From Paracoccaceae bacterium (lineage in GTDB: Bacteria; Pseudomonadota; Alphaproteobacteria; Rhodobacterales; Rhodobacteraceae), in the NCBI GenBank assembly GCA_014872875.1, contig WKFI01000019.1:124001-188000 (forward strand): 64,000 bases of DNA, given 5' to 3'. Made by a program: the position numbers and the translations under genes. The notes under the pieces are model-generated. The model was not told the DNA's origin. It saw only the letters and a program-made list of their open reading frames with translations, and did not search any database. Shown here piece by piece: positions 33,982 through 42,093 of this stretch; position 1 is the stretch's first letter, and each line of letters begins with the position of its first letter.

Positions 33982-36840
33982 TCAGGACCTCAACAGCTTG
34001 CCTTCGGGATCATGGAAACACGGCGCCGTCACACGCGCCGGGATGGTTCGATCCTTCAGACGCACATGTACCGTTTCCCCGTGCCGATCATGGCCACCGG
34101 TCAGCAGCGCCAAGGCCACCCATCGGTTCTGAACGACGGACCAGACGCATGCAGTCACCAACCCTTCGGTCGCCTCCTTGCGACCACCGGGGGTCAGGGG
34201 TGCGCCTTCGGGGATCTGATCATTTGGATCGTCGGGCAGCAGGCCGACCAGCTCGCGCCGGACCTTGCCTGTCGCCCTCCTCAAATGGACCGAACGTTTA
34301 CCCAGATAGTCGGGCTTCTTCTTGGACATGATCCAGCCCATGCCCAGGTCATAGGCATCTGCGGTTCCATCCACTTCGTGCCCCAAGGACAGGAACCCTT
34401 TTTCCACGCGCAGGACATGACTGCCTTCGGACCCCACCGGCTCGATTCCGAATGGTTTTCCAGCCTCCATCACCTTGGCCCACAAATCACGCATATGACG
34501 GGGGGCAACGTTGACCTCGAAACTCAACTCCCCGGTGAAGCTGACGCGTACGACCCGGGCGGGCAAACCCGCAACGGTGCCGTCCCGGAAGGACATGAAC
34601 GGAAAGGCCTCGGGCGACAGGTCGATATCGGTGCCCAGCGCCTGCATGACCTCCCGCGCCTTGGGACCGCAGATTGTGGCGTTGTTCCACTGACTGGTCA
34701 CGGTGGTGATCATGACCTGCCAATCGGGAAATTCGGTCTGCAGCAGCTTTTCCATATGCTGGTTCATCGCATCCGCATGCCCGGTCGAGGTCGAAACGAT
34801 CCAACGGTGCTCATCCAACCGCAGCGCGACGCCATCATCCAGGATCAGCCCATCATCGGACAGCATCAGGCCGTAACGCCCCTGCCCCGGCTGCAGGTTG
34901 GACATGATGTTGGTGTAGATGTGATCCAGGAACCGGCCGACATCCCGTCCTTTCAACTCGAACGTGCCCAGAGGTGAGCCGTCATAGACGCCAACCCGTT
35001 CCCGCACCGCCCGGCATTCCCGGTTCACCGTCTCCTGGAAACTTTCACCCGGACGCGGGAAGTATCCCGGCCTGCGCCAGCGGGCGCCTGCCTCGTACAT
35101 GAACGCGCCTTGGTCATGGTTCCACTGGGTGATCGGCGTATGGCGATAAGGGAACAACACGCTGTCTTCCCGAATCCCGCCAATCGCGCCAAAGCTGACC
35201 GGGGTATAGGGCGATCGAAAGGTCGTGGTCCCGACCTCGGGCAAGTCGCGCCCCTGTTCCAGAGCAACATTGCCGATAATGTTGATATTGCCGGTCTTGC
35301 CCTGATCGATGCCCATACCGCCTGTGGTATAGCGTTTGACGTGCTCGATATTGTCATAGCCTTCGCGAAGGGCCAGCTGGGCATCGCTGACCGTGACATC
35401 GTTCTGAACATCCAGAAAGGCCTTTCCCGCGGCTTTGACCCGCCAAAGCGGTTCGATGCCATAGGGGATTTCCTCGGCCTTGGGCAGGATCTGGGGCAGT
35501 GTCAGATCGCCAGCAGCCGCGCCAACACTGGTGGCGTTCTGGGCAGGCTGATCCGGCAAGAATGTTGCCAGCGTCTCGTCATAGCGCAAGCTGCCTCGGC
35601 TTTGTGAAAACAAATGCACGCTCGGGTTCCAACCGCCTGACACAGCCAGCAGGTCGCAGGAGATGGCCCGGGGGACCCCGCCATTGCTTGCAGCCAGTGT
35701 GACACCACGCAGAGATTTCCGGCCTTTTGTTCCTGTCACGGCGTGGCCGGAATACACCTGAACACCAGTGACCAGAGCCAATGCCTCCCGCGGCACGTTT
35801 TCGCGACTGTCGACAATCGCGACGATCTCGACCCCGGCGTCGCGCAGATCGGCAACCACCGAATAAGCCGAGTTGTTGTTCGTGAACAGAACTGCGCGCT
35901 TACCAGGCCTGACCGCCCAACGGTTGACATAGGCCTGCACAGCGCTGGCCAGCATCACACCGGGCCGGTCATTGCCGGGAAAAACCAAAGTGCGCTCGAT
36001 CGCACCCGTGGCGCAGATCACCTGCTTGGCGCGCACCCGCCATGTACGCTCCAGAACAGACGGGTTTTTCGTTTCGCGCTGGGTCGCAATCATCAGATTG
36101 TGTTCGCGATAAGCCCAGACGGTTGTAGATTGAAGATGGGTTACATTCTCAAACGAGGCGAGTTCGGCCACTGCGCCCACCACCCACTCCATTGCCGGCC
36201 TTCCATCTATTTCCAATCGGCGGGTCAGCAGACCGCCTCCTGCTTCGGTTCCCTCATCGGCCAGAAACACACGTTTCCCGGCGCGGGCCGCATCAAGGGC
36301 CGCCTGCAATCCGGCCGGCCCTGCGCCTGCAACAAGAACATCGGCATGCGCGTGGCGGGTCTCATAGTGTCCTTGCGCCGGAGGCGTGGTCGGGGCAGCC
36401 GCCAATCCGGCCGCTTTTCGAATAGAGGGCTCGAACACGTGCCAGTCGGGCCATTTGAAAGTCTTGTAGTAGAACCCGGCAGGGATGAACCGCGCGGCCA
36501 ACTGGTTGATACCCCCCAGATCGAAGTCAGGCGAAGGCCAGCAGTTTACCGATTTTGCCCGCAACCCATCGTGGATCTGCACGGTGGTGATTGGGCGATT
36601 GCCCGAGGCATCAGCACCTTCCAACTCAACCAGCGATGCTGGTTCTTCGACCCCGTGCCCCATGATCCCGCGGGGGCGGTGGTATTTGAAACTGCGGGCC
36701 GTCAGGCGGACGCCATTGGCCAACAGGGCCGAGGCCAGCGTGTCGCCTTTGAACCCTTGATAGGGTTTGCCGTTGAAGTGAAAGGTTACGGCCCGCGACC
36801 TGTCGATCCGACCGCCAGAGGGGAGGCGTTCATTCTGCAT
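33982..36840 (-). CDS. soxA: Sarcosine oxidase, alpha subunit
   Basis: A 952-residue subunit. In order it carries a ferredoxin-fold N-terminal part (FHFNGKPYQGFKGDTLASALLANGV, about 20-44), an NAD/flavin Rossmann domain (AGAGPAG at 171-177), and a C-terminal GcvT-like folate-binding half (from about 570, with FELKGRDVGRFLDHIYTNIMSNLQPGQGRYGLML). With the other subunits it demethylates sarcosine to glycine and passes the methyl carbon to tetrahydrofolate. The ATG at 36840 overlaps soxD by 11 bases. The reading frame stays open for a further 114 bases upstream, but that part is inside soxD. Confidence 0.96.
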   Translation of the reverse strand: MQNERLPSGGRIDRSRAVTFHFNGKPYQGFKGDTLASALLANGVRLTARSFKYHRPRGIMGHGVEEPASLVELEGADASGNRPITTVQIHDGLRAKSVNCWPSPDFDLGGINQLAARFIPAGFYYKTFKWPDWHVFEPSIRKAAGLAAAPTTPPAQGHYETRHAHADVLVAGAGPAGLQAALDAARAGKRVFLADEGTEAGGGLLTRRLEIDGRPAMEWVVGAVAELASFENVTHLQSTTVWAYREHNLMIATQRETKNPSVLERTWRVRAKQVICATGAIERTLVFPGNDRPGVMLASAVQAYVNRWAVRPGKRAVLFTNNNSAYSVVADLRDAGVEIVAIVDSRENVPREALALVTGVQVYSGHAVTGTKGRKSLRGVTLAASNGGVPRAISCDLLAVSGGWNPSVHLFSQSRGSLRYDETLATFLPDQPAQNATSVGAAAGDLTLPQILPKAEEIPYGIEPLWRVKAAGKAFLDVQNDVTVSDAQLALREGYDNIEHVKRYTTGGMGIDQGKTGNINIIGNVALEQGRDLPEVGTTTFRSPYTPVSFGAIGGIREDSVLFPYRHTPITQWNHDQGAFMYEAGARWRRPGYFPRPGESFQETVNRECRAVRERVGVYDGSPLGTFELKGRDVGRFLDHIYTNIMSNLQPGQGRYGLMLSDDGLILDDGVALRLDEHRWIVSTSTGHADAMNQHMEKLLQTEFPDWQVMITTVTSQWNNATICGPKAREVMQALGTDIDLSPEAFPFMSFRDGTVAGLPARVVRVSFTGELSFEVNVAPRHMRDLWAKVMEAGKPFGIEPVGSEGSHVLRVEKGFLSLGHEVDGTADAYDLGMGWIMSKKKPDYLGKRSVHLRRATGKVRRELVGLLPDDPNDQIPEGAPLTPGGRKEATEGLVTACVWSVVQNRWVALALLTGGHDRHGETVHVRLKDRTIPARVTAPCFHDPEGKLLRS

Positions 36841-37084
36841 TTGGGGCCTCCACGATGTCATGAGTACGCGTGTCCCGCCAGATCGTGACCCACGTGCCGC
36901 ACCCCCGCGCATGCCACCAGCGTTCCTGCACTGGCCCCAAGGGATTCGGCACAATCGTCAGGCTTTCAACCCATTGCTCATCACTGACTGCGTTTGGGTC
37001 CGGACGATCTGCTCCGACTGGACCGCCGAATACAAATTCGCTTTCATTGCGAAGCCCGCAGAAGGGGCAAGGGATCTGCATCAT
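36830..37084 (-). CDS. soxD: Sarcosine oxidase, delta subunit
   Basis: An 84-residue zinc-binding subunit. Probable ligands are C6 and C9 (CPFC), H58 and C62 (HARGC), the family pattern. AGGAGG is placed 7 bases before the first of two adjacent ATGs. Lies between soxB (11-base gap) and soxA (11-base overlap). Confidence 0.94.
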   Translation of the reverse strand: MMQIPCPFCGLRNESEFVFGGPVGADRPDPNAVSDEQWVESLTIVPNPLGPVQERWWHARGCGTWVTIWRDTRTHDIVEAPNAE

Positions 37085-37095
37085 CGCATATCCTC

Positions 37096-38346
37096 CTAAC
37101 GGGCTGTGGTGGTGCCGGACTCCATGACGAAGTCCAGATTGCGAAAACGGTCCAAAGTGAAGGGCGCCATCAGCGGATGTGGTTCACCGGTTGTTACCAA
37201 ATGAGCCAGACACAGCCCGCCGGCAGGAATCGCCTTGTAGCCGCCCCACCACCCGGCAGTGATCGACAGACCCGGCACTTCGGTCGCCGACAGGATGGGC
37301 GAGGCATCATGGGCAATGTCCAGATGGCCGCCCCATTGCCGCATCAGCTTCAACCGTTTGAAGGATGGGAACAACGACAGCATCGCCGTGACCGTGTCTT
37401 CGAATACATGCTGCTTGATATCTCGCCGAAAGCTCTGCCCCATGTCGGGCGCGCCACCGATCACCATTTCCCCTTTGTCAGATTGCGAGAAGTAAAACCC
37501 GCTGTCAGGGCAGTTCACGATGACGTCCACCAGGGGTTTGACCGGCTCCGACACAAACGCAGTGAGATTCATGGTCCGCAGGGGCAATTTCAGCCCTGCC
37601 GTTTCGGTCAAGGTCGTCGTGTGGCCTGAAACCGCGACTGCGACTTTCTTGGCCCGCACAGTTCCCTTGCTGGTTTCCACACCCGCGATTGCGCCGTCCG
37701 CCCCACGGATCAGGGACAGGACCGGGGTTTGCTGGTGGATCTCGACCCCCAACGCGTCCGCCGCACGGGCATAGCCCCAAGCCACGGCGTCATGGCGATT
37801 TACACCCGCGTCCGTATGCACCATGCCGCCAATCACCGGCAGTCGCGCCTCTGGGCCACCGCCAGTTAGCGCAGGGATGCGACGCCGCAGTTCTTCGGTG
37901 CTGATCTGCTCATAGGTTGAACCGTAGATGTCCATCGTCAGCTGTCGCCGCCGAAGTTCGCGCATCTTGGGATAGGTCTGAACCACATCAACCATCGTGC
38001 GTTTGGAGTGCATCATGTTGAAGTTCAACTCACGGGTCAGTCCTTCGTACATGGCGACCGATTTGACGTAGAACGGAATCGATTCGTCCCGCATGTAGTT
38101 CGACCGGATCGTCACCGTGTTGCGGGCGATGTTGCCACCGCCCAGCCAGCCACGCTCAAGAACCGCGATATTGGTCTGCCCGTATTCCTTGGCCAAATAA
38201 TACGCCGCAGCCAGCCCGTGACCGCCCGCCCCGATAATCAGGACGTCGTATTCCGGCTTCAAAGGTGGCGACCGCCAGGCCCGCGGCCAATTGCGATGAC
38301 CGGTCAATGCGTTTTTTGCCAGAGTGAGAACATTGTATTTTTGCAT
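37096..38346 (-). CDS. soxB: Sarcosine oxidase, beta subunit
   Basis: The 416-residue catalytic flavoprotein. FAD-binding IIGAGGHGLAAAYYLA is at about residues 37-52, GNIARNTVTIRSNY near 71-84. H185 in NRHDAVAWGY aligns with the histidine that holds the covalent FMN in the family. It oxidises sarcosine, producing hydrogen peroxide. It is the first gene of soxBDAG plus a Rid gene. The usual companions glyA, folD or purU are absent. It is divergent from an XRE-cupin regulator gene, with an A/T-rich dyad in between. Confidence 0.95.
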   Translation of the reverse strand: MQKYNVLTLAKNALTGHRNWPRAWRSPPLKPEYDVLIIGAGGHGLAAAYYLAKEYGQTNIAVLERGWLGGGNIARNTVTIRSNYMRDESIPFYVKSVAMYEGLTRELNFNMMHSKRTMVDVVQTYPKMRELRRRQLTMDIYGSTYEQISTEELRRRIPALTGGGPEARLPVIGGMVHTDAGVNRHDAVAWGYARAADALGVEIHQQTPVLSLIRGADGAIAGVETSKGTVRAKKVAVAVSGHTTTLTETAGLKLPLRTMNLTAFVSEPVKPLVDVIVNCPDSGFYFSQSDKGEMVIGGAPDMGQSFRRDIKQHVFEDTVTAMLSLFPSFKRLKLMRQWGGHLDIAHDASPILSATEVPGLSITAGWWGGYKAIPAGGLCLAHLVTTGEPHPLMAPFTLDRFRNLDFVMESGTTTAR

Positions 38347-38359
38347 GATGGTAATTTTA

Positions 38360-38384
38360 TTGACTATAAGTAATATTCAGTCAA
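38360..38384. promoter_or_regulatory. Dyad and ACTATAAGTAA box before soxB
   Basis: TTGACT-N13-AGTCAA forms an inverted repeat in the A/T-rich gap between divergent soxB and the XRE-cupin gene. Inside it, 38363-38373 reads ACTATAAGTAA, nearly identical to a box before the Rieske oxygenase at 39140. The TTGACT could also serve as a -35 element. A binding site for the neighbouring XRE protein is the simplest reading. Confidence 0.5.
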
Positions 38385-38442
38385 CAGTATTTCTCACCGT
38401 CTTCGCCTTCCCTAACCGGACCAAGCCGAATAACCTGCCGCC

Positions 38443-39039
38443 ATGACCGAAACCTTGACCGAGAAACCAGACAGCCAACCGCTGGATCAAATCATTGGCG
38501 CAGCAGTGAAGTCGGAAAGAATTCACGCTGGAATGACGCTGGCCCAGCTGTCGTCCAAAGCATCGGTTTCAACCGCTATGATTTCGAAGATCGAGCGCGG
38601 CCAAGTCTCCGCTTCCCTCTCAACGCTGGGAGCACTGGCACAGGCCATCGGCGTGCCATTGATCAACTTTTTCGCTGGCACCGTGGAGCGCGCGGACGTG
38701 TCCTTTGTCGCCGCCGGCGAAGGGGTGACCGTCCAGCGTCAAGGGTCGGCCTTTGGGCAAACCTATAAAATGATCGGGCGGGCAGATGCGGATCACGTGA
38801 AGATGGAGAGCTTTACGGTTACGCTGGAACAGCCTTTGGGAAATCGCCCCGTGTACCAACACCGGGGCGCCGAGTTCATCCACATGGTCTCCGGTGAAAT
38901 GACCTATCGGTGCGGCGAACACTCCTATCGAATGCGCGCGGGCGATAGCCTTTCTTTCGATTCCTCAACCGCTCATGGACCTGTTGAACTGCACTCGAAG
39001 CAGGTCACGTTCCTGGTCGTCGCGTCTCATTCCGCCTGA
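38443..39039 (+). CDS. XRE-family regulator with C-terminal cupin domain
   Basis: A 198-residue regulator: helix-turn-helix at about 18-75 (VKSERIHAGMTLAQLSSKASVSTAMISKIERGQVSASLSTLGALAQAIGVPLINFF) and a cupin at about 120-195 (YQHRGAEFIHMVSGEMTYRCGEHSYRMRAGDSLSFDSSTAHGPVEL). Such proteins sense small metabolites through the cupin. It is divergent from soxB and upstream of the Rieske gene, and similar matching boxes lie before both. It is paralogous in architecture to the regulator at 40299. Confidence 0.93.
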   Translation: MTETLTEKPDSQPLDQIIGAAVKSERIHAGMTLAQLSSKASVSTAMISKIERGQVSASLSTLGALAQAIGVPLINFFAGTVERADVSFVAAGEGVTVQRQGSAFGQTYKMIGRADADHVKMESFTVTLEQPLGNRPVYQHRGAEFIHMVSGEMTYRCGEHSYRMRAGDSLSFDSSTAHGPVELHSKQVTFLVVASHSA

Positions 39040-39139
39040 AACCCACCCCTGTACAGAAAAATCATTGCTGAAAGCGAATTCCAGACGGTTCGCGCTTGAT
39101 TCAAGCCGTCGCACCAATCTATTGTGAATACAAATTTCT

Positions 39140-39150
39140 ACTATCAGTAA
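39140..39150. promoter_or_regulatory. ACTATCAGTAA box before the Rieske oxygenase gene
   Basis: This 11-base element differs in one base from ACTATAAGTAA before soxB, and TACT-ATC-AGTA within it is a small dyad. It lies 48 bases before the oxygenase ATG in an A/T-rich stretch. Likely target of one of the two flanking XRE-cupin regulators. Confidence 0.45.
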
Positions 39151-39198
39151 ATTTTCTTCTAACAGCCAGGAAACAGACCACGCTAGGGGAGACGCGAC

Positions 39199-40251
39199 AT
39201 GCAGCAGGACTTGATTGGCGGCGAAGGCTTTGTTCGGAACAGCTGGTACGTTGCCGGCAGAACCGAGGATATCGGTCGCGAGTTGAAGCCCATGACCCTG
39301 CTGGGTGAAAAGGTTGTTTTGTTTCGTGGCGAAGATGGCGAACCGATTGCGCTGGAAGATGCCTGTCCGCACCGGAAGTTGCCTCTGTCCAAGGGGACTA
39401 TCGAAGGGTCGACCGTAGTTTGTGGCTATCACGGGTTGACCTTTGACTGCTCGGGCAGTTGCGTCGCTGCTCCAACACAGGAAGACGCCGTCCCGAAACG
39501 CGCCCGCGTGCATTCCTATCCGGTCGAAGATCGTTGGGGGTTCCTGTGGATCTGGATGGGCGACCCGGAAAAGGCGGACAAGTCGGACATCATCGACATC
39601 CCAAATTTCGACAATCCGACCTGGGGCAAGACAGCGCGTGGCGCGATGTCGATGGCGTGCAATTACCTGTATATCACCGACAACCTGCTGGATCCGTCGC
39701 ATGTGGCCTGGGTGCATCTGACTTCGTTTGCCGGCGCTGGCACGGACAACCGCCCGCTGTCGATGGATGACAATGATGATGGGGTTGTGATCTGGCGTTG
39801 GATCGCGGCTGAACCCGCGCCACCTTATTATGCCAAGATGCTGGAGTTCGGTGATTGTTGCGACCGCAAACAGCACTACGAATGCCGCTTGCCCTCCACC
39901 GCGATCAACATGTCGATCTATGCGCCGCCGGGCGAAGGCGGGCCCGAAAAACCTCTGTCCCCGAATGCTTTCGTGAACATTTCCTACAACTTCATCACCC
40001 CGGTGGACGAAGAACGATCGCTCTATTTCTGGTTCCAGCACCGCAACATGCATGCAGGCGACACTGCCATGGACAAGCACATGTTCGAAGGTGCCGTCAT
40101 GGCATTTACCGAAGACAAGGACGTTCTGGAGGAAGTGCAAACGGGCATGGCTAACCGCAAGACGCCGTATCTGAACCTGGGCTTGGATATGGGCGCGATG
40201 CGGTTCCGCAGAAAAGTCGCGCAAAAACTGGCGAGTGAGCAGCCTGGTTAA
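39199..40251 (+). CDS. Rieske non-heme iron oxygenase, VanA-like (O/N-demethylase type)
   Basis: A 350-residue terminal oxygenase. The Rieske cluster ligands are C56/H58 (CPHRK) and C75/H78 (CGYHGL). The mononuclear iron site is in DNLLDPSHVAWVH (H168, H173), with bridging D165. The length is that of the vanillate-demethylase class, whose members remove O- or N-methyl groups from aromatic or ammonium substrates. GGGGAG precedes the ATG. No reductase gene is adjacent, so electrons come from elsewhere. Flanked by two XRE-cupin regulators and beside the sox operon, which suggests a methylated nitrogen compound as substrate. Confidence 0.88.
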   Translation: MQQDLIGGEGFVRNSWYVAGRTEDIGRELKPMTLLGEKVVLFRGEDGEPIALEDACPHRKLPLSKGTIEGSTVVCGYHGLTFDCSGSCVAAPTQEDAVPKRARVHSYPVEDRWGFLWIWMGDPEKADKSDIIDIPNFDNPTWGKTARGAMSMACNYLYITDNLLDPSHVAWVHLTSFAGAGTDNRPLSMDDNDDGVVIWRWIAAEPAPPYYAKMLEFGDCCDRKQHYECRLPSTAINMSIYAPPGEGGPEKPLSPNAFVNISYNFITPVDEERSLYFWFQHRNMHAGDTAMDKHMFEGAVMAFTEDKDVLEEVQTGMANRKTPYLNLGLDMGAMRFRRKVAQKLASEQPG

Positions 40252-40298
40252 ACGCGGCAGGGGTGACGAGACCCGGCTGGCATGGCACAAAGCAGGCC

Positions 40299-40877
40299 AT
40301 GACAAAGCAAAGCGACATCGACGCGGCTGTGGGCCGGGCCTTGCACCGGCTGCGACAGGAGCGAGATTTGACTGCGGCCCAGCTTGCAGCGCAAGCGGGC
40401 GTATCAGCGGCAATGGTCAGCAGGATCGAGAATGGTCAGGTTTCGCCTTCACTGAAGACGCTGGATGCTTTGGCACAGGCATTGGACGTGTCAATCATGG
40501 CGCTGTTTTCCAACAGTGTTTCAGCGACGGATGTCCACCACGTCAAAGCCGGTGACGGCTTGCCCGCGCGACGGGTGACCGACAACCACGCACACGACTA
40601 CCTGTTGCTTGGGAAACATTCCGGCCCCGGTGGCGCCTTCGAATCTGCCCGCATTCAAATCCAGCGGGAACAGGCAGGCACACTGCCCCGATACCAACAC
40701 GAAGGGCACGTGTTCATCCAGATGCTGAAGGGCAAGGCAACCTATGCCTGCGCAAACGAGCTTTTTGCCCTGGCTCCCGGGGATAGTCTGAGCTTTGACG
40801 CCAAGCTGCCGCACGGATTTGCCGAGATCGAAAGCGACGATATCGAGTTCATAACAGTGTCTACGCGGCCCAATTGA
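40299..40877 (+). CDS. XRE-family regulator with C-terminal cupin domain
   Basis: About 192 residues: helix-turn-helix in the first 65 (LHRLRQERDLTAAQLAAQAGVSAAMVSRIENGQVSPSLKTLDALAQALDVSIMALF) and a cupin (YQHEGHVFIQMLKGKATYACANELFALAPGDSLSFDAKLPHGFAEI). It resembles the regulator at 38443 throughout, as from a local duplication. The ATG at 40299 with AGG upstream is preferred to the GTG at 40263. It lies 47 bases downstream of the Rieske gene, on the same strand. Confidence 0.92.
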   Translation: MTKQSDIDAAVGRALHRLRQERDLTAAQLAAQAGVSAAMVSRIENGQVSPSLKTLDALAQALDVSIMALFSNSVSATDVHHVKAGDGLPARRVTDNHAHDYLLLGKHSGPGGAFESARIQIQREQAGTLPRYQHEGHVFIQMLKGKATYACANELFALAPGDSLSFDAKLPHGFAEIESDDIEFITVSTRPN

Positions 40878-40887
40878 AGACGTCGAA

Positions 40888-41589
40888 TTACATTGAAATC
40901 CGATCTGCGATTTCTCTTGCCCACAACCGATACGCTTCCGCACTGGGGTGATATCCATCCTGAGCGGCCATTTCAGGATCATCTGGCAGTTGGAACTGCA
41001 AATGCTGCGCCCGCGGAAACCTCGAAACTGCATCGGCGAGAGCCGCATCCAGCCGCCGGGACTGCTCCCCCAATACCCACGACAACGGGTTTGGCAATGC
41101 CGGAAACAGGTCCATCGGCGGGACGCCCGACACGATAACACACTTGGCCTTGAACCGCTCGATCAGCAGATCGAGCAACTGATTCTGCTGATCGGCAAAC
41201 CGCCTGGCGCTGGTGCCACGGGTTACATCGTTTACGCCAAGTGCCGTGACGACGACGTCAAAACGGACCGTTTCCAGATCTGCAAGTCGCTGAAGCGCAT
41301 CCCGGGTACGGTGCCCGGTCGTGGCTTCGACCTGCCAATGGACCGTAAACCTCTCTGAAAGACATGTTGCCAACTGCCCGCTCAGCGCCTCGGCCTGGGC
41401 CGCCACTCCGACACCCGCAGCCGAACTGTCTCCGGCAATCAAAAGGCGCAGGTCAGGACCTGATCCGGTGGTTCCCTGCCGTGGCCCAGCGGCTTCGGGC
41501 AAAAGCCGGGCCGATCTGCGCACACCGATGGCCTGTGCCAAAAGGACAGGCGCCAACGGGATCCGAAGCAGTTGATCCGCCCTGATCAT
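40888..41589 (-). CDS. SGNH/GDSL-family hydrolase
   Basis: A 233-residue esterase-type hydrolase. Block I reads LLIAGDSSAAGVG (nucleophile in GDSS), block III is ALGVNDVT (GxND), and the catalytic Asp-His is in DGYHPS near residue 215. A hydrophobic N-terminal stretch (LLRIPLAPVLLAQAIGV) may be a membrane anchor. It is coupled to the NTF2-like gene, 1 base downstream of its stop. Substrate unknown. Confidence 0.87.
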   Translation of the reverse strand: MIRADQLLRIPLAPVLLAQAIGVRRSARLLPEAAGPRQGTTGSGPDLRLLIAGDSSAAGVGVAAQAEALSGQLATCLSERFTVHWQVEATTGHRTRDALQRLADLETVRFDVVVTALGVNDVTRGTSARRFADQQNQLLDLLIERFKAKCVIVSGVPPMDLFPALPNPLSWVLGEQSRRLDAALADAVSRFPRAQHLQFQLPDDPEMAAQDGYHPSAEAYRLWAREIADRISM

Positions 41590-41590
41590 C

Positions 41591-42001
41591 TCAGCTCAGT
41601 GCATCCTTGAAGGTCAGGAAGCGGGCATCAGTCATGACACGGGCGTTCATGGCATCGCGCAAGGCGCCAATAGTCTTGTGAGGGCGCATCACAACTTCGA
41701 AGTTCTGGATCAACCCCTGGTCGTTCAAAGTAATCAGATCTACGCCCACGGCATCCAGATCTCCGACCTTGCACTGAAATTCCAGCGCCCAATCCTTGCC
41801 GTCCCCCATGACCCGGCGATACCGGAAATCGCTGAACACCTGCCCCACATGCCCCAGCACCGCGGCCACGGCATCGCGACCTGTCCAGGTCTTGTAATAG
41901 GTCGGTGGCATAAAGCGGACGTCCTCGGCCAGCAAATCAGCAATCTTGCTGTCATCGCCCGAGGCCACGACCTCCTGCATTTTTGTTATCGTCGGGTGCA
42001 T
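41591..42001 (-). CDS. SnoaL/NTF2-like protein
   Basis: A 136-residue alpha+beta cone protein (MHPTITKMQEVVASGDDSKIADLLAEDVRFMPPTYYKTWTGRDAVAAVLGHVGQVF) of the nuclear-transport-factor-2 superfamily, members of which are small hydrolases, isomerases or binding proteins. GGGGAGAG precedes the ATG at 42001. It lies 92 bases downstream of the amidase operon and directly before the SGNH gene, so it may be the distal part of the same transcript. Confidence 0.82.
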   Translation of the reverse strand: MHPTITKMQEVVASGDDSKIADLLAEDVRFMPPTYYKTWTGRDAVAAVLGHVGQVFSDFRYRRVMGDGKDWALEFQCKVGDLDAVGVDLITLNDQGLIQNFEVVMRPHKTIGALRDAMNARVMTDARFLTFKDALS

Positions 42002-42093
42002 GTCTCTCTCCCCTAAGGCTTGCGGAGAGCGTGCGAGCAACCGGGACGTTCAGGCAAGAGAGACGTAGCGGGAACCTGGCACCCGACCCCGGG

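Noticed and set aside
35743-36888. A 381-codon plus-strand frame opposite soxA
   Set aside because: soxA is unmistakable on the other strand; this frame has no recognisable domain.
37096-38346. Apparent loss of the FMN-linked histidine in SoxB (the NMMHSKRTMVDVVQ stretch lacks the LAH seen in other SoxB proteins)
   Set aside because: The covalent-FMN histidine corresponds to the one in RHDAVAW (H185), which is present, so SoxB looks functional.
38965-40413. A 482-codon minus-strand frame opposite the Rieske oxygenase
   Set aside because: The plus strand carries all Rieske and iron-site residues; the mirror frame has none.
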